Of a stretch of 64,000 nt of DNA, positions 1-11,249 are shown in pieces. The notes below the pieces were generated by a model. That model did not search any database. It saw only the letters and a program-made list of their open reading frames with translations, and was not told the origin of the DNA. Location: contig OY744473.1 of assembly GCA_963556145.1 (NCBI GenBank), positions 558,001 to 622,000 of the forward strand. Direction: 5' to 3'. This DNA is from Hygrocybe punicea. Taxonomy: Eukaryota > Basidiomycota > Agaricomycetes > Agaricales > Hygrophoraceae. Every line of letters begins with the position of its first letter. The stretch's first letter is position 1. Made by a program: the position numbers and the translations under genes.

Positions 1-1
1 A

Positions 2-388
2 TGCCAGGCACTCTCGTTCGCAGGCAGCTCCTCGCCGGGCATATGTTCCGCAGGTGGAGTGCATGATCATAGGGGCAGCAGTGACTATGCCCTTGCAACA
101 AGAGGCAGCCAAGGCAACTGGCGCTGGTGCAACAAGTGCCAGGTGCTTGCCTTCACAGGCAATCCGTCGCCTGGGCCGTGCGTGGCGGGCGGGGTCCATG
201 ACCACACTGGCAGCGGTTACTATCTTCTGGCTTTTGACGTTCCCCCAGGTAACCAAGAAAATTGGCGCCGGTGCGACAAGTGCCAGGTGCTTTCTTTCGC
301 AGGGAGTTCATCGCTTGGCCCGTGCGCAGTGGGCGGGCTTCATGATCACAGTGGCAGTGGTAACTATATGCTGGAGTTCATGGGTTAG
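2..388 (+). CDS. 3' end of a Cys/His-rich repeat protein (WC-KCQ / HDH repeats)
   Basis: The reading frame is open from the window edge to the stop at 386-388, so the 5' part lies outside the window. It holds two full copies and one partial copy of a repeat of about 50 residues. Each repeat has a Trp-Cys-x-Lys-Cys-Gln core (absent from the truncated first copy), then an F-x-G-x-x-x-x-G segment, a second Cys, a GG pair and the block HDH-x-GS. The spaced Cys and His residues suggest a small metal-bound or disulfide-bonded fold. I know similar repeats from proteins of unknown function in bacteria and fungi, often in several copies. No domain name is claimed. The terminal repeat ends the protein, eight residues after the last HDH block. 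A second open frame covers the same bases but lacks the repeat pattern. Confidence 0.6.
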   Translation, partial: CQALSFAGSSSPGICSAGGVHDHRGSSDYALATRGSQGNWRWCNKCQVLAFTGNPSPGPCVAGGVHDHTGSGYYLLAFDVPPGNQENWRRCDKCQVLSFAGSSSLGPCAVGGLHDHSGSGNYMLEFMG

Positions 389-768
389 TGTCAACACGAA
401 GGATGCTGAAAACAAGTAGGGATAGGGTAACTCGGATTGTTTAAACAGCTTAGGTTCCCATTCAAGGGTGCATTTTTTGTATGTAGGATAGGCCCAATTT
501 GTAGGATAGGATTGTAGGATTACTTGACTCCTGAGCTCTGAGCGCTGAGCTTCCCGTATTCTTTCCCACTATTACGTGCACGGCGTGTTTTTTCTGCCGA
601 TTCATGTCCCAATGACTTGTAGGCCTGACGCAGGCCTGACGCCAAGAATTACAAAAGGGCCAATAATGATAAACCGTTTATCGATTTACGATGCAGTATA
701 TGTATATCAGTAAAAGTAAGTAAGTTTACACAGGACGAGTAATTAATGCATCTCGAGCATCCACAGAA
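389..768. other. Intergenic spacer without a recognisable gene
   Basis: This spacer separates the repeat-protein gene from the Crypton pair. I see no coding pattern. Short direct repeats of TGTAGGATAGG occur around 480-520, and a small repeat of GCAGGCCTGACG occurs near 620. The region is AT-rich toward the Crypton insertion point. Confidence 0.5.
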
Positions 769-776
769 TATATATA
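769..776. repeat. Left TATATATA junction of the Crypton pair
   Basis: TATATATA sits between unrelated flank on the left and the first Crypton base on the right. The same 8 bp recur at the internal junction (4791-4798), and the right end is a (TA)12 tract at 8813-8836. Tyrosine-recombinase elements join at a short shared core, so these bases are the likely crossover core. The exact crossover base cannot be placed within the TA tract. Confidence 0.7.
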
Positions 777-1324
777 GAGTATACGCTGGGGTCGGCCTAG
801 GCCCCGGTTACCTTGCCGGTAACCCCTCGTTGCGGTAACCGGGGGTCACCAACGCCAAACACAGCGTATACAGGCGTAAAGCAACCGGCATCTGGCCGTC
901 CCCATGAAATTTGAAATATTGGAACTCCGCAAACCTTCGTGTTCGCGTCGCTGTCACCCACCCCCCCCCTCAAAAGACTGCCCTGCTCGCGCGACAAACG
1001 CACGCAGCATGTGCCAGTGAGCTGCTGGCTAGCATTGATTTCAAGTACACTATAGCCCTCTAATACACCGGCCTGAGCCCCCTCTCTCACACGCATTTTT
1101 CAACGTTCACCCACCCCCCTCCCTTCACCTTTGCGGCGCGCCGGCGCCCCTTGGATCTGAGCGATCCCATCTTCCAACCAGGTCCCCGTGTCCGCTTACA
1201 CCTCCGAGACAGTGTCATTGGCTGAATAGATCAACTTTGGGCCACGCGGAACGCTTCTCTCAATTAGTGAGTGTCCCTTTCCACATCTTGCTTCCATCCG
1301 GCCCTTTTTTGACCTTTGCTCATC

Positions 1325-1332
1325 TATAAAAG
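1325..1332 (+). promoter_or_regulatory. TATA box of the Crypton gene (unit 1)
   Basis: TATAAAAG lies 179 bp upstream of the first in-frame ATG (1504) and is followed by pyrimidine-rich blocks typical of fungal transcription start regions. The copy in unit 2 is at 5347-5354. The promoter lies inside the element, so each integrated unit carries its own. Confidence 0.55.
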
Positions 1333-1503
1333 ACGGCCAGTAGGCATCTCACATCCCCTCTCAAGACCCCCCCCCTCCCTCACCTGTTGGCCATCAGCGA
1401 GACCTCGCGACTCGCCGTTTACATTGTTTGTAACCCCCCCCCTCCTTCCTCACCCAGCCGTGTCATTTACCAGCCCCACAGCGTCAACCAGAGGCCATCG
1501 GAC

Positions 1504-4500
1504 ATGTTGGAACCATTTCAGGCCCCCATGGAGTGTCCGTCATTGCCCGTTGCACCTAAGCGGCGCCGCCTTGATGCCGTGATATGCCAAGATGACATTG
1601 GAGAGGCGCGCCATGCTTTCGACCCATTGGCTCCCTCCCCAATCCTGTCGCAGCCCATGTTGGATGACAGCACCATGGAAGGCCGCCCCCTCTCGCCCTT
1701 GCGGCAATCGGTGTCCCCAAATGGGGTGAGCGCACAGAGCCCTGTGCCCTTGATTGGCCCACCTGCATGCCCTGCTTCTCCGCCTCGTGAGACCATGGCA
1801 TGCCCCATCTCGCCGCGCACTCAATGGTCAATGGACGTCCTCGAGAAAGATTCTCATCGGCTCCGCCTTGAGATGGTTCGGCAGGAGCAGAGTGGGAAAC
1901 AGACCAAGAAGACTTATGACCGACACCTCAAGAGCTATCGGGATTGGTGGGAGCGAATGCAGGCTGAGATTGCCGCTGGGGACTCAGCACGAGTCCCTCT
2001 TCCTGCCTTTCCGATCACGGCTACCAAGGTCGCACATTTCCTCCAATATGAGTCTACGCGAGGGAAGGTACATATACCTTTTTGACATGTTGCAGGCTGG
2101 TGCTGACATTTTCCCATGCAAGCGCAAACGTGGCAGTAACGAGATGATCGCTGGCTCCTCTGTTGGGGTGTCACACGTCAAAGGGGTTGTGTCGGCCCTT
2201 GAATTCCACCGATTCCACCACCAGCATGAATACCTGCATGATTCTGCTGCTCAGATCAGCCTCCGCTCGGATAGCCGTATCACCGCTTTCGAAAAAGCTG
2301 TTCAGCACAATGAGCCTAAACGCGCCGATGATGCCCAGGTCCTCAAAGTGGCAGGGAGCTCATCAGGTGCGTGCCCCCCCATTAACCCAATGTGTGCAGC
2401 GGTGGCGACTGACACATCCTTCCAGACACTTACTCGGCGAAGGAGCTTGAGAGCTGCTCCATTTGGTGCCTAACCAATGCAGCCAGCAGCCGTGAGCGGC
2501 TGTTCATTGCTATTCGGGATCGGGCCATGATGTTGCTATCAAGCCAGACAGCATTCCGAGGTGAGAGTGCTCGGATGCTGCTCTGGTCTGATTTGTTTCA
2601 GACCATGATCCCCTTCAATGATGTTGCGCCTGGGTGTCAGATTCCGGTGAGTGATGTTTTTGAATATGCAAGGTGGGAAGACGAAGGCTCACCGTTACTT
2701 ACAATTTGTTCAGGCCTTGGCGGCGCTCGCAGACAATGCGAAGCACAACCAGACGGGGCGAGTGGATGAACATGGTGCATTGCGTCACCGCCTGCCTGAA
2801 CTCTGTGGGGTTGGAGCACTTGCCCTGCTCTTCTTCGCACACTTCCATGTCCTGGGCCAACCTGTTCCTGAATTTTCACCGGACTTCAATGAGCCTGATT
2901 GTGGCCAATATGGTGTACGTGCGTGGTACAAATATCATGTCTTCTGGCCGACACGAAAGTCTCCCACATCATGCCTGACCTACGAAAGTGAGTGCGATGA
3001 AATCAAATCATCCCAAACTCAGCCCCTTGCTCTCTGCAGACCACCGTGACCGTGTCAACACCATCCATGCCGCTGTTGGCATCTCAATCTCAAAATCGAC
3101 ACATGCTGCTCGCCCATTCACCGCCCAGACGGCTCGCGTCCATGGTGCGAGTATTGATGGCACAAAAGCATTGGGTGGATGGAGTGATAGTTCTGGGTCC
3201 TTCCGCCCATGCTATGATCGTGCTTTACCTGTTGATGCAATGCTTGGCGCAGCCATGTTTAATGCACGCAAGCCTGAAACTTACCAATTGCTGCGTGATG
3301 CCCTTGGTCTGTTGCCGAGCCATTAACTATTTTTGTGGAGTTGCATGACTGATCGGAGTTCCTCCCAGAACCACCAAAATGTCTAACTCAAGACATTTTC
3401 CCGTGGATTGAGCAGGAGAAATCCGCTCTTGATGCTCGATCAGTGGCCAACCCTAATACACGAGATTTCGCCCTCAAAAACTTTCTTGGCTTGTTAACGT
3501 GGTTCCGTCGGGTCATCCTGCAAGATGCAGCTGTCCTTGCACCTCTATATCCTGCTGCACCTATTTTCCAGGTTGCACCATTCAATAACCCTGTCTTCCG
3601 ATCCTTTGCACACCATTCCCATGAAATAATCGCAAACGCAGAAGAAAGTGCCCGGCTTGCCCTGGAGGACCTCCCTGACAAGTATGCACACACGTTCCGA
3701 GGCCTTGTTCGGGGCACGACAATGGAGCAGCAGCAAGCATCAGCACAGTGCGTTGCACAGTTGGTGACGCTAACCAAAGCAGTTGAGGCCGTGAAGGTTT
3801 TGCTCGACATGCAAATGAATGCCAAGAAGCCCCGTCGACGTCTGCCAAAATCGAGTATGTCTTCATGATTGTTTTGCACAAACTGTCGCTCATCTCACAT
3901 TTGCCACATCAGTCCCGTTGCCACCATTGAGCGTTCCCGTATCTACCATGAGTTGTGCTCCACTCACGCCAGTTTCTCTACCACCATCCTCACTATCCCC
4001 TCCACCCACCATTACGATTAACATCTCCAGCTCGCCATCTGGACTTCATGTCTCACAACTGCCCACCACAGCCAACCCTTCTGTCTCTGCTGGTTTCAGC
4101 CCAGAGCCTGCCCCAGCCATCCCTTCATCTCCACCCATATCAATCTCATCAACGCCACCTTTTACTAATGACCACATCTCCGGCCTGCAGCTTGAAAAGT
4201 GGAAGGACCTTGTCCTTGCCTATCCGGAGTCTCGGCTGCGTCAACACAGCTGGGAATGGCGTGCCGAAGACTGGTTGCCCCACTACCTGTACCCAGAGGT
4301 CACAAGCATCACCACCATCTGGGAGGAGTGGGCAAATGGCCTGGATGGCTACCTCTCCACACGCCAACTCGAGGAGCGGTGGGGGGCAAAGTGGAGACGG
4401 AATCTGCCCACCTTGAAGACACCCCACGCACGTCGGAAGAAGGTTGTACGGCTGGTACAGGAGCTGTCAAACCGGCACCGCTGGGACACGAAGCTTGCCC

Positions 4501-4622
4501 TTCGCTTCCTGCGTGAGAAATATGAACCGCACTTTTCGGCTCGGAAGTTCTGTGAGTATCTCCAGAAGAAAGGAGGGACTGGGTGGGAAGATGTTGTGTC
4601 TGCCGCAGGAGGGTACACTTGA
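1504..4622 (+). CDS. Crypton tyrosine recombinase with GCR1_C-like DNA-binding tail
   Basis: Seven exons can be joined with every phase consistent: 1504-2067, 2123-2366, 2426-2646, 2714-2987, 3040-3306, 3369-3854 and 3913-4622. They total 2,766 nt, or 921 aa plus stop. Introns are 52-67 nt with GT-AG ends. An NLS-like KRRR lies at residues 19-22. An N-terminal helical core-binding region around residues 140-195 precedes the catalytic domain. The recombinase tetrad fits Arg-314 (FRGES), His-456 and Arg-459 (THAAR), a Trp in GGWSD, and the nucleophile Tyr-493 (CYDRALP). A linker containing IFPW follows, as in other fungal Cryptons. The last domain (about 780-910) is Trp-rich (EWRAEDWLPHYLYPE) and matches the GCR1_C type. 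It should excise and integrate the element through a circular intermediate in the nucleus. No frame break is visible. Confidence 0.82.
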
Positions 4623-4790
4623 TAAATATGCTTAATTCTACTTACTATTTTGTAATATACTAGCCATATTGAAACTGGTTCCCTCAATACATGCAGCCAA
4701 AGTCGCAAGGTAACCAGGCCAAAGACGGAAGCGTGAGAACATGCTCATGTGATGAGTAAACGGCAGTAAACCGGTGGCCACCGGACCTTT

Positions 4791-4798
4791 TATATATA
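4791..4798. repeat. Internal TATATATA junction between Crypton units
   Basis: This is the single TA core shared by the end of unit 1 and the start of unit 2. A clean head-to-tail joint with one core copy is what integration of a circular Crypton into the end of a resident copy would leave. Confidence 0.75.
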
Positions 4799-5346
4799 GA
4801 GTATACGCTGGGGTCGGCCTAGGCCCCGGTTACCTTGCCGGTAACCCCTCGTTGCGGTAACCGGGGGTCACCAACGCCAAACACAGCGTATACAGGCGTA
4901 AAGCAACCGGCATCTGGCCGTCCCCATGAAATTTGAAATATTGGAACTCCGCAAACCTTCGTGTTCGCGTCGCTGTCACCCACCCCCCCCCTCAAAAGAC
5001 TGCCCTGCTCGCGCGACAAACGCACGCAGCATGTGCCAGTGAGCTGCTGGCTAGCATTGATTTCAAGTACACTATAGCCCTCTAATACACCGGCCTGAGC
5101 CCCCTCTCTCACACGCATTTTTCAACGTTCACCCACCCCCCTCCCTTCACCTTTGCGGCGCGCCGGCGCCCCTTGGATCTGAGCGATCCCATCTTCCAAC
5201 CAGGTCCCCGTGTCCGCTTACACCTCCGAGACAGTGTCATTGGCTGAATAGATCAACTTTGGGCCACGCGGAACGCTTCTCTCAATTAGTGAGTGTCCCT
5301 TTCCACATCTTGCTTCCATCCGGCCCTTTTTTGACCTTTGCTCATC

Positions 5347-5354
5347 TATAAAAG
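5347..5354 (+). promoter_or_regulatory. TATA box of the Crypton gene (unit 2)
   Basis: TATAAAAG lies 179 bp before the ATG at 5526, identical in sequence and spacing to the box in unit 1. Confidence 0.55.
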
Positions 5355-5525
5355 ACGGCCAGTAGGCATCTCACATCCCCTCTCAAGACCCCCCCCCTCC
5401 CTCACCTGTTGGCCATCAGCGAGACCTCGCGACTCGCCGTTTACATTGTTTGTAACCCCCCCCCTCCTTCCTCACCCAGCCGTGTCATTTACCAGCCCCA
5501 CAGCGTCAACCAGAGGCCATCGGAC

Positions 5526-8500
5526 ATGTTGGAACCATTTCAGGCCCCCATGGAGTGTCCGTCATTGCCCGTTGCACCTAAGCGGCGCCGCCTTGATGCC
5601 GTGATATGCCAAGATGACATTGGAGAGGCGCGCCATGCTTTCGACCCATTGGCTCCCTCCCCAATCCTGTCGCAGCCCATGTTGGATGACAGCACCATGG
5701 AAGGCCGCCCCCTCTCGCCCTTGCGGCAATCGGTGTCCCCAAATGGGGTGAGCGCACAGAGCCCTGTGCCCTTGATTGGCCCACCTGCATGCCCTGCTTC
5801 TCCGCCTCGTGAGACCATGGCATGCCCCATCTCGCCGCGCACTCAATGGTCAATGGACGTCCTCGAGAAAGATTCTCATCGGCTCCGCCTTGAGATGGTT
5901 CGGCAGGAGCAGAGTGGGAAACAGACCAAGAAGACTTATGACCGACACCTCAAGAGCTATCGGGATTGGTGGGAGCGAATGCAGGCTGAGATTGCCGCTG
6001 GGGACTCAGCACGAGTCCCTCTTCCTGCCTTTCCGATCACGGCTACCAAGGTCGCACATTTCCTCCAATATGAGTCTACGCGAGGGAAGGTACATATACC
6101 TTTTTGACATGTTGCAGGCTGGTGCTGACATTTTCCCATGCAAGCGCAAACGTGGCAGTAACGAGATGATCGCTGGCTCCTCTGTTGGGGTGTCACACGT
6201 CAAAGGGGTTGTGTCGGCCCTTGAATTCCACCGATTCCACCACCAGCATGAATACCTGCATGATTCTGCTGCTCAGATCAGCCTCCGCTCGGATAGCCGT
6301 ATCACCGCTTTCGAAAAAGCTGTTCAGCACAATGAGCCTAAACGCGCCGATGATGCCCAGGTCCTCAAAGTGGCAGGGAGCTCATCAGGTGCGTGCCCCC
6401 CCATTAACCCAATGTGTGCAGCGGTGGCGACTGACACATCCTTCCAGACACTTACTCGGCGAAGGAGCTTGAGAGCTGCTCCATTTGGTGCCTAACCAAT
6501 GCAGCCAGCAGCCGTGAGCGGCTGTTCATTGCTATTCGGGATCGGGCCATGATGTTGCTATCAAGCCAGACAGCATTCCGAGGTGAGAGTGCTCGGATGC
6601 TGCTCTGGTCTGATTTGTTTCAGACCATGATCCCCTTCAATGATGTTGCGCCTGGGTGTCAGATTCCGGTGAGTGATGTTTTTGAATATGCAAGGTGGGA
6701 AGACGAAGGCTCACCGTTACTTACAATTTGTTCAGGCCTTGGCGGCGCTCGCAGACAATGCGAAGCACAACCAGACGGGGCGAGTGGATGAACATGGTGC
6801 ATTGCGTCACCGCCTGCCTGAACTCTGTGGGGTTGGAGCACTTGCCCTGCTCTTCTTCGCACACTTCCATGTCCTGGGCCAACCTGTTCCTGAATTTTCA
6901 CCGGACTTCAATGAGCCTGATTGTGGCCAATATGGTGTACGTGCGTGGTACAAATATCATGTCTTCTGGCCGACACGAAAGTCTCCCACATCATGCCTGA
7001 CCTACGAAAGTGAGTGCGATGAAATCAAATCATCCCAAACTCAGCCCCTTGCTCTCTGCAGACCACCGTGACCGTGTCAACACCATCCATGCCGCTGTTG
7101 GCATCTCAATCTCAAAATCGACACATGCTGCTCGCCCATTCACCGCCCAGACGGCTCGCGTCCATGGTGCGAGTATTGATGGCACAAAAGCATTGGGTGG
7201 ATGGAGTGATAGTTCTGGGTCCTTCCGCCCATGCTATGATCGTGCTTTACCTGTTGATGCAATGCTTGGCGCAGCCATGTTTAATGCACGCAAGCCTGAA
7301 ACTTACCAATTGCTGCGTGATGCCCTTGGTCTGTTGCCGAGCCATTAACTATTTTTGTGGAGTTGCATGACTGATCGGAGTTCCTCCCAGAACCACCAAA
7401 ATGTCTAACTCAAGACATTTTCCCGTGGATTGAGCAGGAGAAATCCGCTCTTGATGCTCGATCAGTGGCCAACCCTAATACACGAGATTTCGCCCTCAAA
7501 AACTTTCTTGGCTTGTTAACGTGGTTCCGTCGGGTCATCCTGCAAGATGCAGCTGTCCTTGCACCTCTATATCCTGCTGCACCTATTTTCCAGGTTGCAC
7601 CATTCAATAACCCTGTCTTCCGATCCTTTGCACACCATTCCCATGAAATAATCGCAAACGCAGAAGAAAGTGCCCGGCTTGCCCTGGAGGACCTCCCTGA
7701 CAAGTATGCACACACGTTCCGAGGCCTTGTTCGGGGCACGACAATGGAGCAGCAGCAAGCATCAGCACAGTGCGTTGCACAGTTGGTGACGCTAACCAAA
7801 GCAGTTGAGGCCGTGAAGGTTTTGCTCGACATGCAAATGAATGCCAAGAAGCCCCGTCGACGTCTGCCAAAATCGAGTATGTCTTCATGATTGTTTTGCA
7901 CAAACTGTCGCTCATCTCACATTTGCCACATCAGTCCCGTTGCCACCATTGAGCGTTCCCGTATCTACCATGAGTTGTGCTCCACTCACGCCAGTTTCTC
8001 TACCACCATCCTCACTATCCCCTCCACCCACCATTACGATTAACATCTCCAGCTCGCCATCTGGACTTCATGTCTCACAACTGCCCACCACAGCCAACCC
8101 TTCTGTCTCTGCTGGTTTCAGCCCAGAGCCTGCCCCAGCCATCCCTTCATCTCCACCCATATCAATCTCATCAACGCCACCTTTTACTAATGACCACATC
8201 TCCGGCCTGCAGCTTGAAAAGTGGAAGGACCTTGTCCTTGCCTATCCGGAGTCTCGGCTGCGTCAACACAGCTGGGAATGGCGTGCCGAAGACTGGTTGC
8301 CCCACTACCTGTACCCAGAGGTCACAAGCATCACCACCATCTGGGAGGAGTGGGCAAATGGCCTGGATGGCTACCTCTCCACACGCCAACTCGAGGAGCG
8401 GTGGGGGGCAAAGTGGAGACGGAATCTGCCCACCTTGAAGACACCCCACGCACGTCGGAAGAAGGTTGTACGGCTGGTACAGGAGCTGTCAAACCGGCAC

Positions 8501-8644
8501 CGCTGGGACACGAAGCTTGCCCTTCGCTTCCTGCGTGAGAAATATGAACCGCACTTTTCGGCTCGGAAGTTCTGTGAGTATCTCCAGAAGAAAGGAGGGA
8601 CTGGGTGGGAAGATGTTGTGTCTGCCGCAGGAGGGTACACTTGA
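5526..8644 (+). CDS. Crypton tyrosine recombinase, second copy
   Basis: The exons are those of unit 1 shifted by 4,022 bp: 5526-6089, 6145-6388, 6448-6668, 6736-7009, 7062-7328, 7391-7876 and 7935-8644. The product is predicted to be the same 921-residue protein, with Arg-314, His-456, Arg-459 and Tyr-493 in place and the GCR1_C-like tail intact. With two complete promoters and genes in tandem, either unit could supply recombinase for both. I saw no base difference from copy 1. That fits recent duplication, but identical copies can also arise from an assembly error. Confidence 0.82.
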
Positions 8645-8812
8645 TAAATATGCTTAATTCTACTTACTATTTTGTAATATACTAGCCATATTGAAACTGG
8701 TTCCCTCAATACATGCAGCCAAAGTCGCAAGGTAACCAGGCCAAAGACGGAAGCGTGAGAACATGCTCATGTGATGAGTAAACGGCAGTAAACCGGTGGC
8801 CACCGGACCTTT

Positions 8813-8836
8813 TATATATATATATATATATATATA
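8813..8836. repeat. (TA)12 microsatellite at the right Crypton end
   Basis: Twelve TA dinucleotides directly follow the element end CCGGACCTTT. The first eight bases are equivalent to the core at 769-776 and 4791-4798. The surplus probably belongs to the original target microsatellite. Confidence 0.8.
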
Positions 8837-8964
8837 GCAGGCCAGGAAAGCAGATTCAGAAATATGCATACCAATGGTAATTTCAAACTCAAGATTCTCC
8901 CCGAAACGGTATTATTGCAACCACTACTATCACTGATGAAAATCCACTTTTTTTTTGCCTTTTG

Positions 8965-9232
8965 TCCAGATGTTGAACTGGCCTGACAGTGACCAGAGGT
9001 CAAATTTTGTCTGGATTGGCAACATGGCCAACCAAAAAAGCCAGATATATGAGTATATTTTATTGTTTATGCTAGCTATCCTCTGTTGTCCGGACACCCT
9101 TGCGAATTCTGTCCGGATTTCTTTCTGGCCGTCCGGGGCCCTCAAGCTTCAAGCCTGATTTTGTCTGGATGCGAAGTGGCCTTCCGGAACGCCGATTTTG
9201 GCCCAAATTTGTCCGGATTATGATCTGGCCTT
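8965..9232. repeat. Cluster of degenerate TGTCYGGAT / TGGCC repeats
   Basis: Variants of TTTGTCTGGAT and TTGTCCGGA occur about six times, interleaved with TGGCC blocks. The spacing is irregular. This looks like a decayed tandem array or the subterminal part of an old transposon. It overlaps the last two codons of the adjacent protease gene. Confidence 0.4.
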
Positions 9233-10997
9233 AGTACAGTTGTTCCGGGGTCCTGATATAGCATGTGAATAAATAAATAAATTCGGGAACGGCACAAACC
9301 CCAACAAAAAGGGGACGAGTCACTGACCTCAGGGCAGCAAATCCGACAGTGTTGGTATCGAAGTTGAAAGCAGTGTAGACATTCTTCATCCAGCTTATTT
9401 GAAAAAAATGAAACAAAAAAAAAAAAGATCAGTCAAATATTTTAGAATTACTTGTGATATTCGGATCGTACCTGTCACCGAGGAGCCAGACGTTGGTGCC
9501 AAGACCAATATCCTCACCAGCTAGAGCACCAACACACTCGCCAGAGCCAGTATTGGTTTCACCAAGGTTAAAGCTGCACAAAAACAAGGCGTTCAGAACA
9601 ACAAACGCAGATTGGGAAGGGGGGGGGGCCGGTGGGATACGCACTTCTCCTGGGTGAGGGGCCACGGAACACCGCCCCAGTTTAATGAAACGGCAGGGGG
9701 CGAGTTACAGGGGTATGAGTAAAAGCCGTTGCTGGCATCGAACAGCAGGGAACCTGGGACCTTGGAATAGAAGGCGCTGACGTCGGATGGGGACCCGTAC
9801 ATAATGGTGGTGCCAGAGTCGATGACGGTTTCGAAATTTGAAACGGCAGTCGAGGAGCCGACGAGCGCAGAGGCACCGCCGATTTGCCAGAACCCAGAAC
9901 TAAATGAAAGATTGTGGTACTCGATCTCGCCGGTGAACAGCGTGTTGTTAGTGCCGCCGAGGTGGAGCTCTGAGCCAGTGCTCGCAAGGAAGAACCCAAA
10001 TTCGCCGGAGGGCACTTTCTTTTGGCTGATGGCGGTGTTGAAAAAGGGGTCCTTGCGGAGATTGGAGATGGCAGGGAAGGCTAGGCCGAGGATGCTGCAG
10101 GACCAACGCGAGAAACCAGTCAGCACCAAGCGGTTTGACGAGGCAGAAGGGCGAGCGAGACTCACCCATCAATGAGGTCATCACCAAAGCTGGGGGACAA
10201 GGACGTTACGGGGGAGAATATTTGGTTAGTGACGGTGATTCCGGCCACCTGGACTGTCAGACGTCACGGTAATGGTTAGTTGCTGGACAAGCCTTGAAGA
10301 TGGAAACGAGAGGTACCGGTGTCGGTGACGACGGGACCGGAAACTGTGGAGCCGTCGCCGTACTGAATTGAAAAATTGCCTGGCTGCTCTGAACTGGTAG
10401 ATGAGTCGGAGGCTGTATACTTCTTCTTGGCGGAGCAGGTGTTACTTGTGCAAGACGAGGAGGGAACCCATAGGTCGGAGGAACCGGCTATGAGGGGTAT
10501 TTCGTAAATCAGCGCCAAGATTCGTGGAGAAAAAAACACACTGTCGAAATCTATTAGGAAATTTTGTGCTGGTGTTCCGATAGATATTGTACCAGCCCAC
10601 TCCACATCGTCCAGTTCATCAGTCAGCGACTCGGACTGGCGCTTTGTAGGCGTGGTGGGAAGAACGGCCAATGGCTTGATGACGGCGCCCTGAAATAAAG
10701 AATTCGCATCATGACGAGAATGATTTGCAAGCGCAAGGGTCAAAAACAACTTACAACGTTGAAGGCTTCTTTGCCCATGTTACGCTCCAGGTTAATTAGG
10801 TTCTGCCGGTGCTTGTTCTTGACAGCGACGGTATGCTCGATCGCACGAGCCAAATCGAAGGTACCGTCAACTTTGGTGAGGCGTGCGCGTTTGCGAAGTG
10901 GGATGCGGACTGCACTGCGAGCAGAGTTCTCGAAGGGAGTGGCTACTGCGAGCAGACCGAGCGTTAGAGCGACGAACCAAGAGGATTTGCAGAACAT
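9231..10997 (-). CDS. Secreted aspartic endopeptidase, pepsin family A1
   Basis: Eight exons join in phase, from start to stop: 10997-10755, 10689-10542, 10487-10317, 10253-10166, 10094-9645, 9573-9472, 9393-9328 and 9252-9231. They give 1,290 nt, or 429 aa, a normal length for a fungal pepsin precursor. The protein begins with a hydrophobic signal peptide (VALTLGLLAVATP), then a basic propeptide. The first catalytic motif DFDTGSSDLW (Asp-130) is split by intron 2, which restores the Thr codon. The YGDGS flap follows. The second catalytic motif is VIDSGTT (Asp-309), and late conserved blocks WLLGDS and VGFAALR end the fold. The last intron (9253-9327) is a multiple of three without a stop, so retention would add residues near the C terminus. 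The enzyme is expected to be secreted and to digest protein at acid pH. Confidence 0.9.
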
Positions 10998-11067
10998 GAT
11001 GAAGGCTGAAACCAAGGGAGGTGACTGCAGCGTTGTGAACTTGAAAGGGCGAGAACAGTCACTGTCT

Positions 11068-11075
11068 TCATATAC
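11068..11075 (-). promoter_or_regulatory. TATA-like box of the protease gene
   Basis: On the minus strand GTATATGA lies about 70 bp upstream of the protease ATG at 10997. Position and sequence fit a TATA element. No other promoter motif stands out. Confidence 0.35.
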
Positions 11076-11249
11076 GGCTGGGTGAGCGTCCAGGGCCACT
11101 GAGTGTGGGAGTTGTGGCGGTAAGCAACAGCCTGGAGCACCACGAGAACCGTACCCAAGACCATGGTTGTGCAAGGTCGTACAACAGCATGGCGGCAGTC
11201 CGGTGTGCAATTTGCGGATTTGAAACTCACCGCTCCACGTGGTCGCGAG

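Larger units (their letters stand above)
777..4790 (+). mobile_element. Crypton-type tyrosine-recombinase transposon, unit 1
   Basis: The unit starts with GAGTATACGCTGGGG and ends with CACCGGACCTTT. It is repeated head-to-tail at 4799-8812 with a period of exactly 4,022 bp, counting the 8-bp TA core. It has no terminal inverted repeats and no long terminal repeats, as expected for Cryptons. It carries one intron-rich gene and about 730 bp of C-rich leader containing a TATA box. The two units look identical wherever I compared them, and all six-frame translations agree. Unit 1 therefore arose very recently or is kept identical by recombination. Confidence 0.85.
4799..8812 (+). mobile_element. 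Crypton-type tyrosine-recombinase transposon, unit 2
   Basis: This is the second unit of the tandem pair, offset from unit 1 by 4,022 bp throughout. All open frames on both strands translate identically to unit 1, including the low-complexity C tracts. Its right end runs into a (TA)12 microsatellite at 8813-8836, followed by single-copy-looking flank. The presence of only four TA units at the left end and twelve at the right suggests the target was a TA microsatellite. Confidence 0.85.

Noticed and set aside
797..1096. Minus-strand frame of 99 codons in the Crypton leader, repeated at 4819-5118
   Set aside because: It lies antisense to the promoter and 5' leader of the recombinase gene; its repetition follows only from the tandem duplication.
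3388..3879. 163-codon minus-strand frame opposite Crypton exon 6
   Set aside because: It is a shadow of a well-supported exon with correct splice phases.
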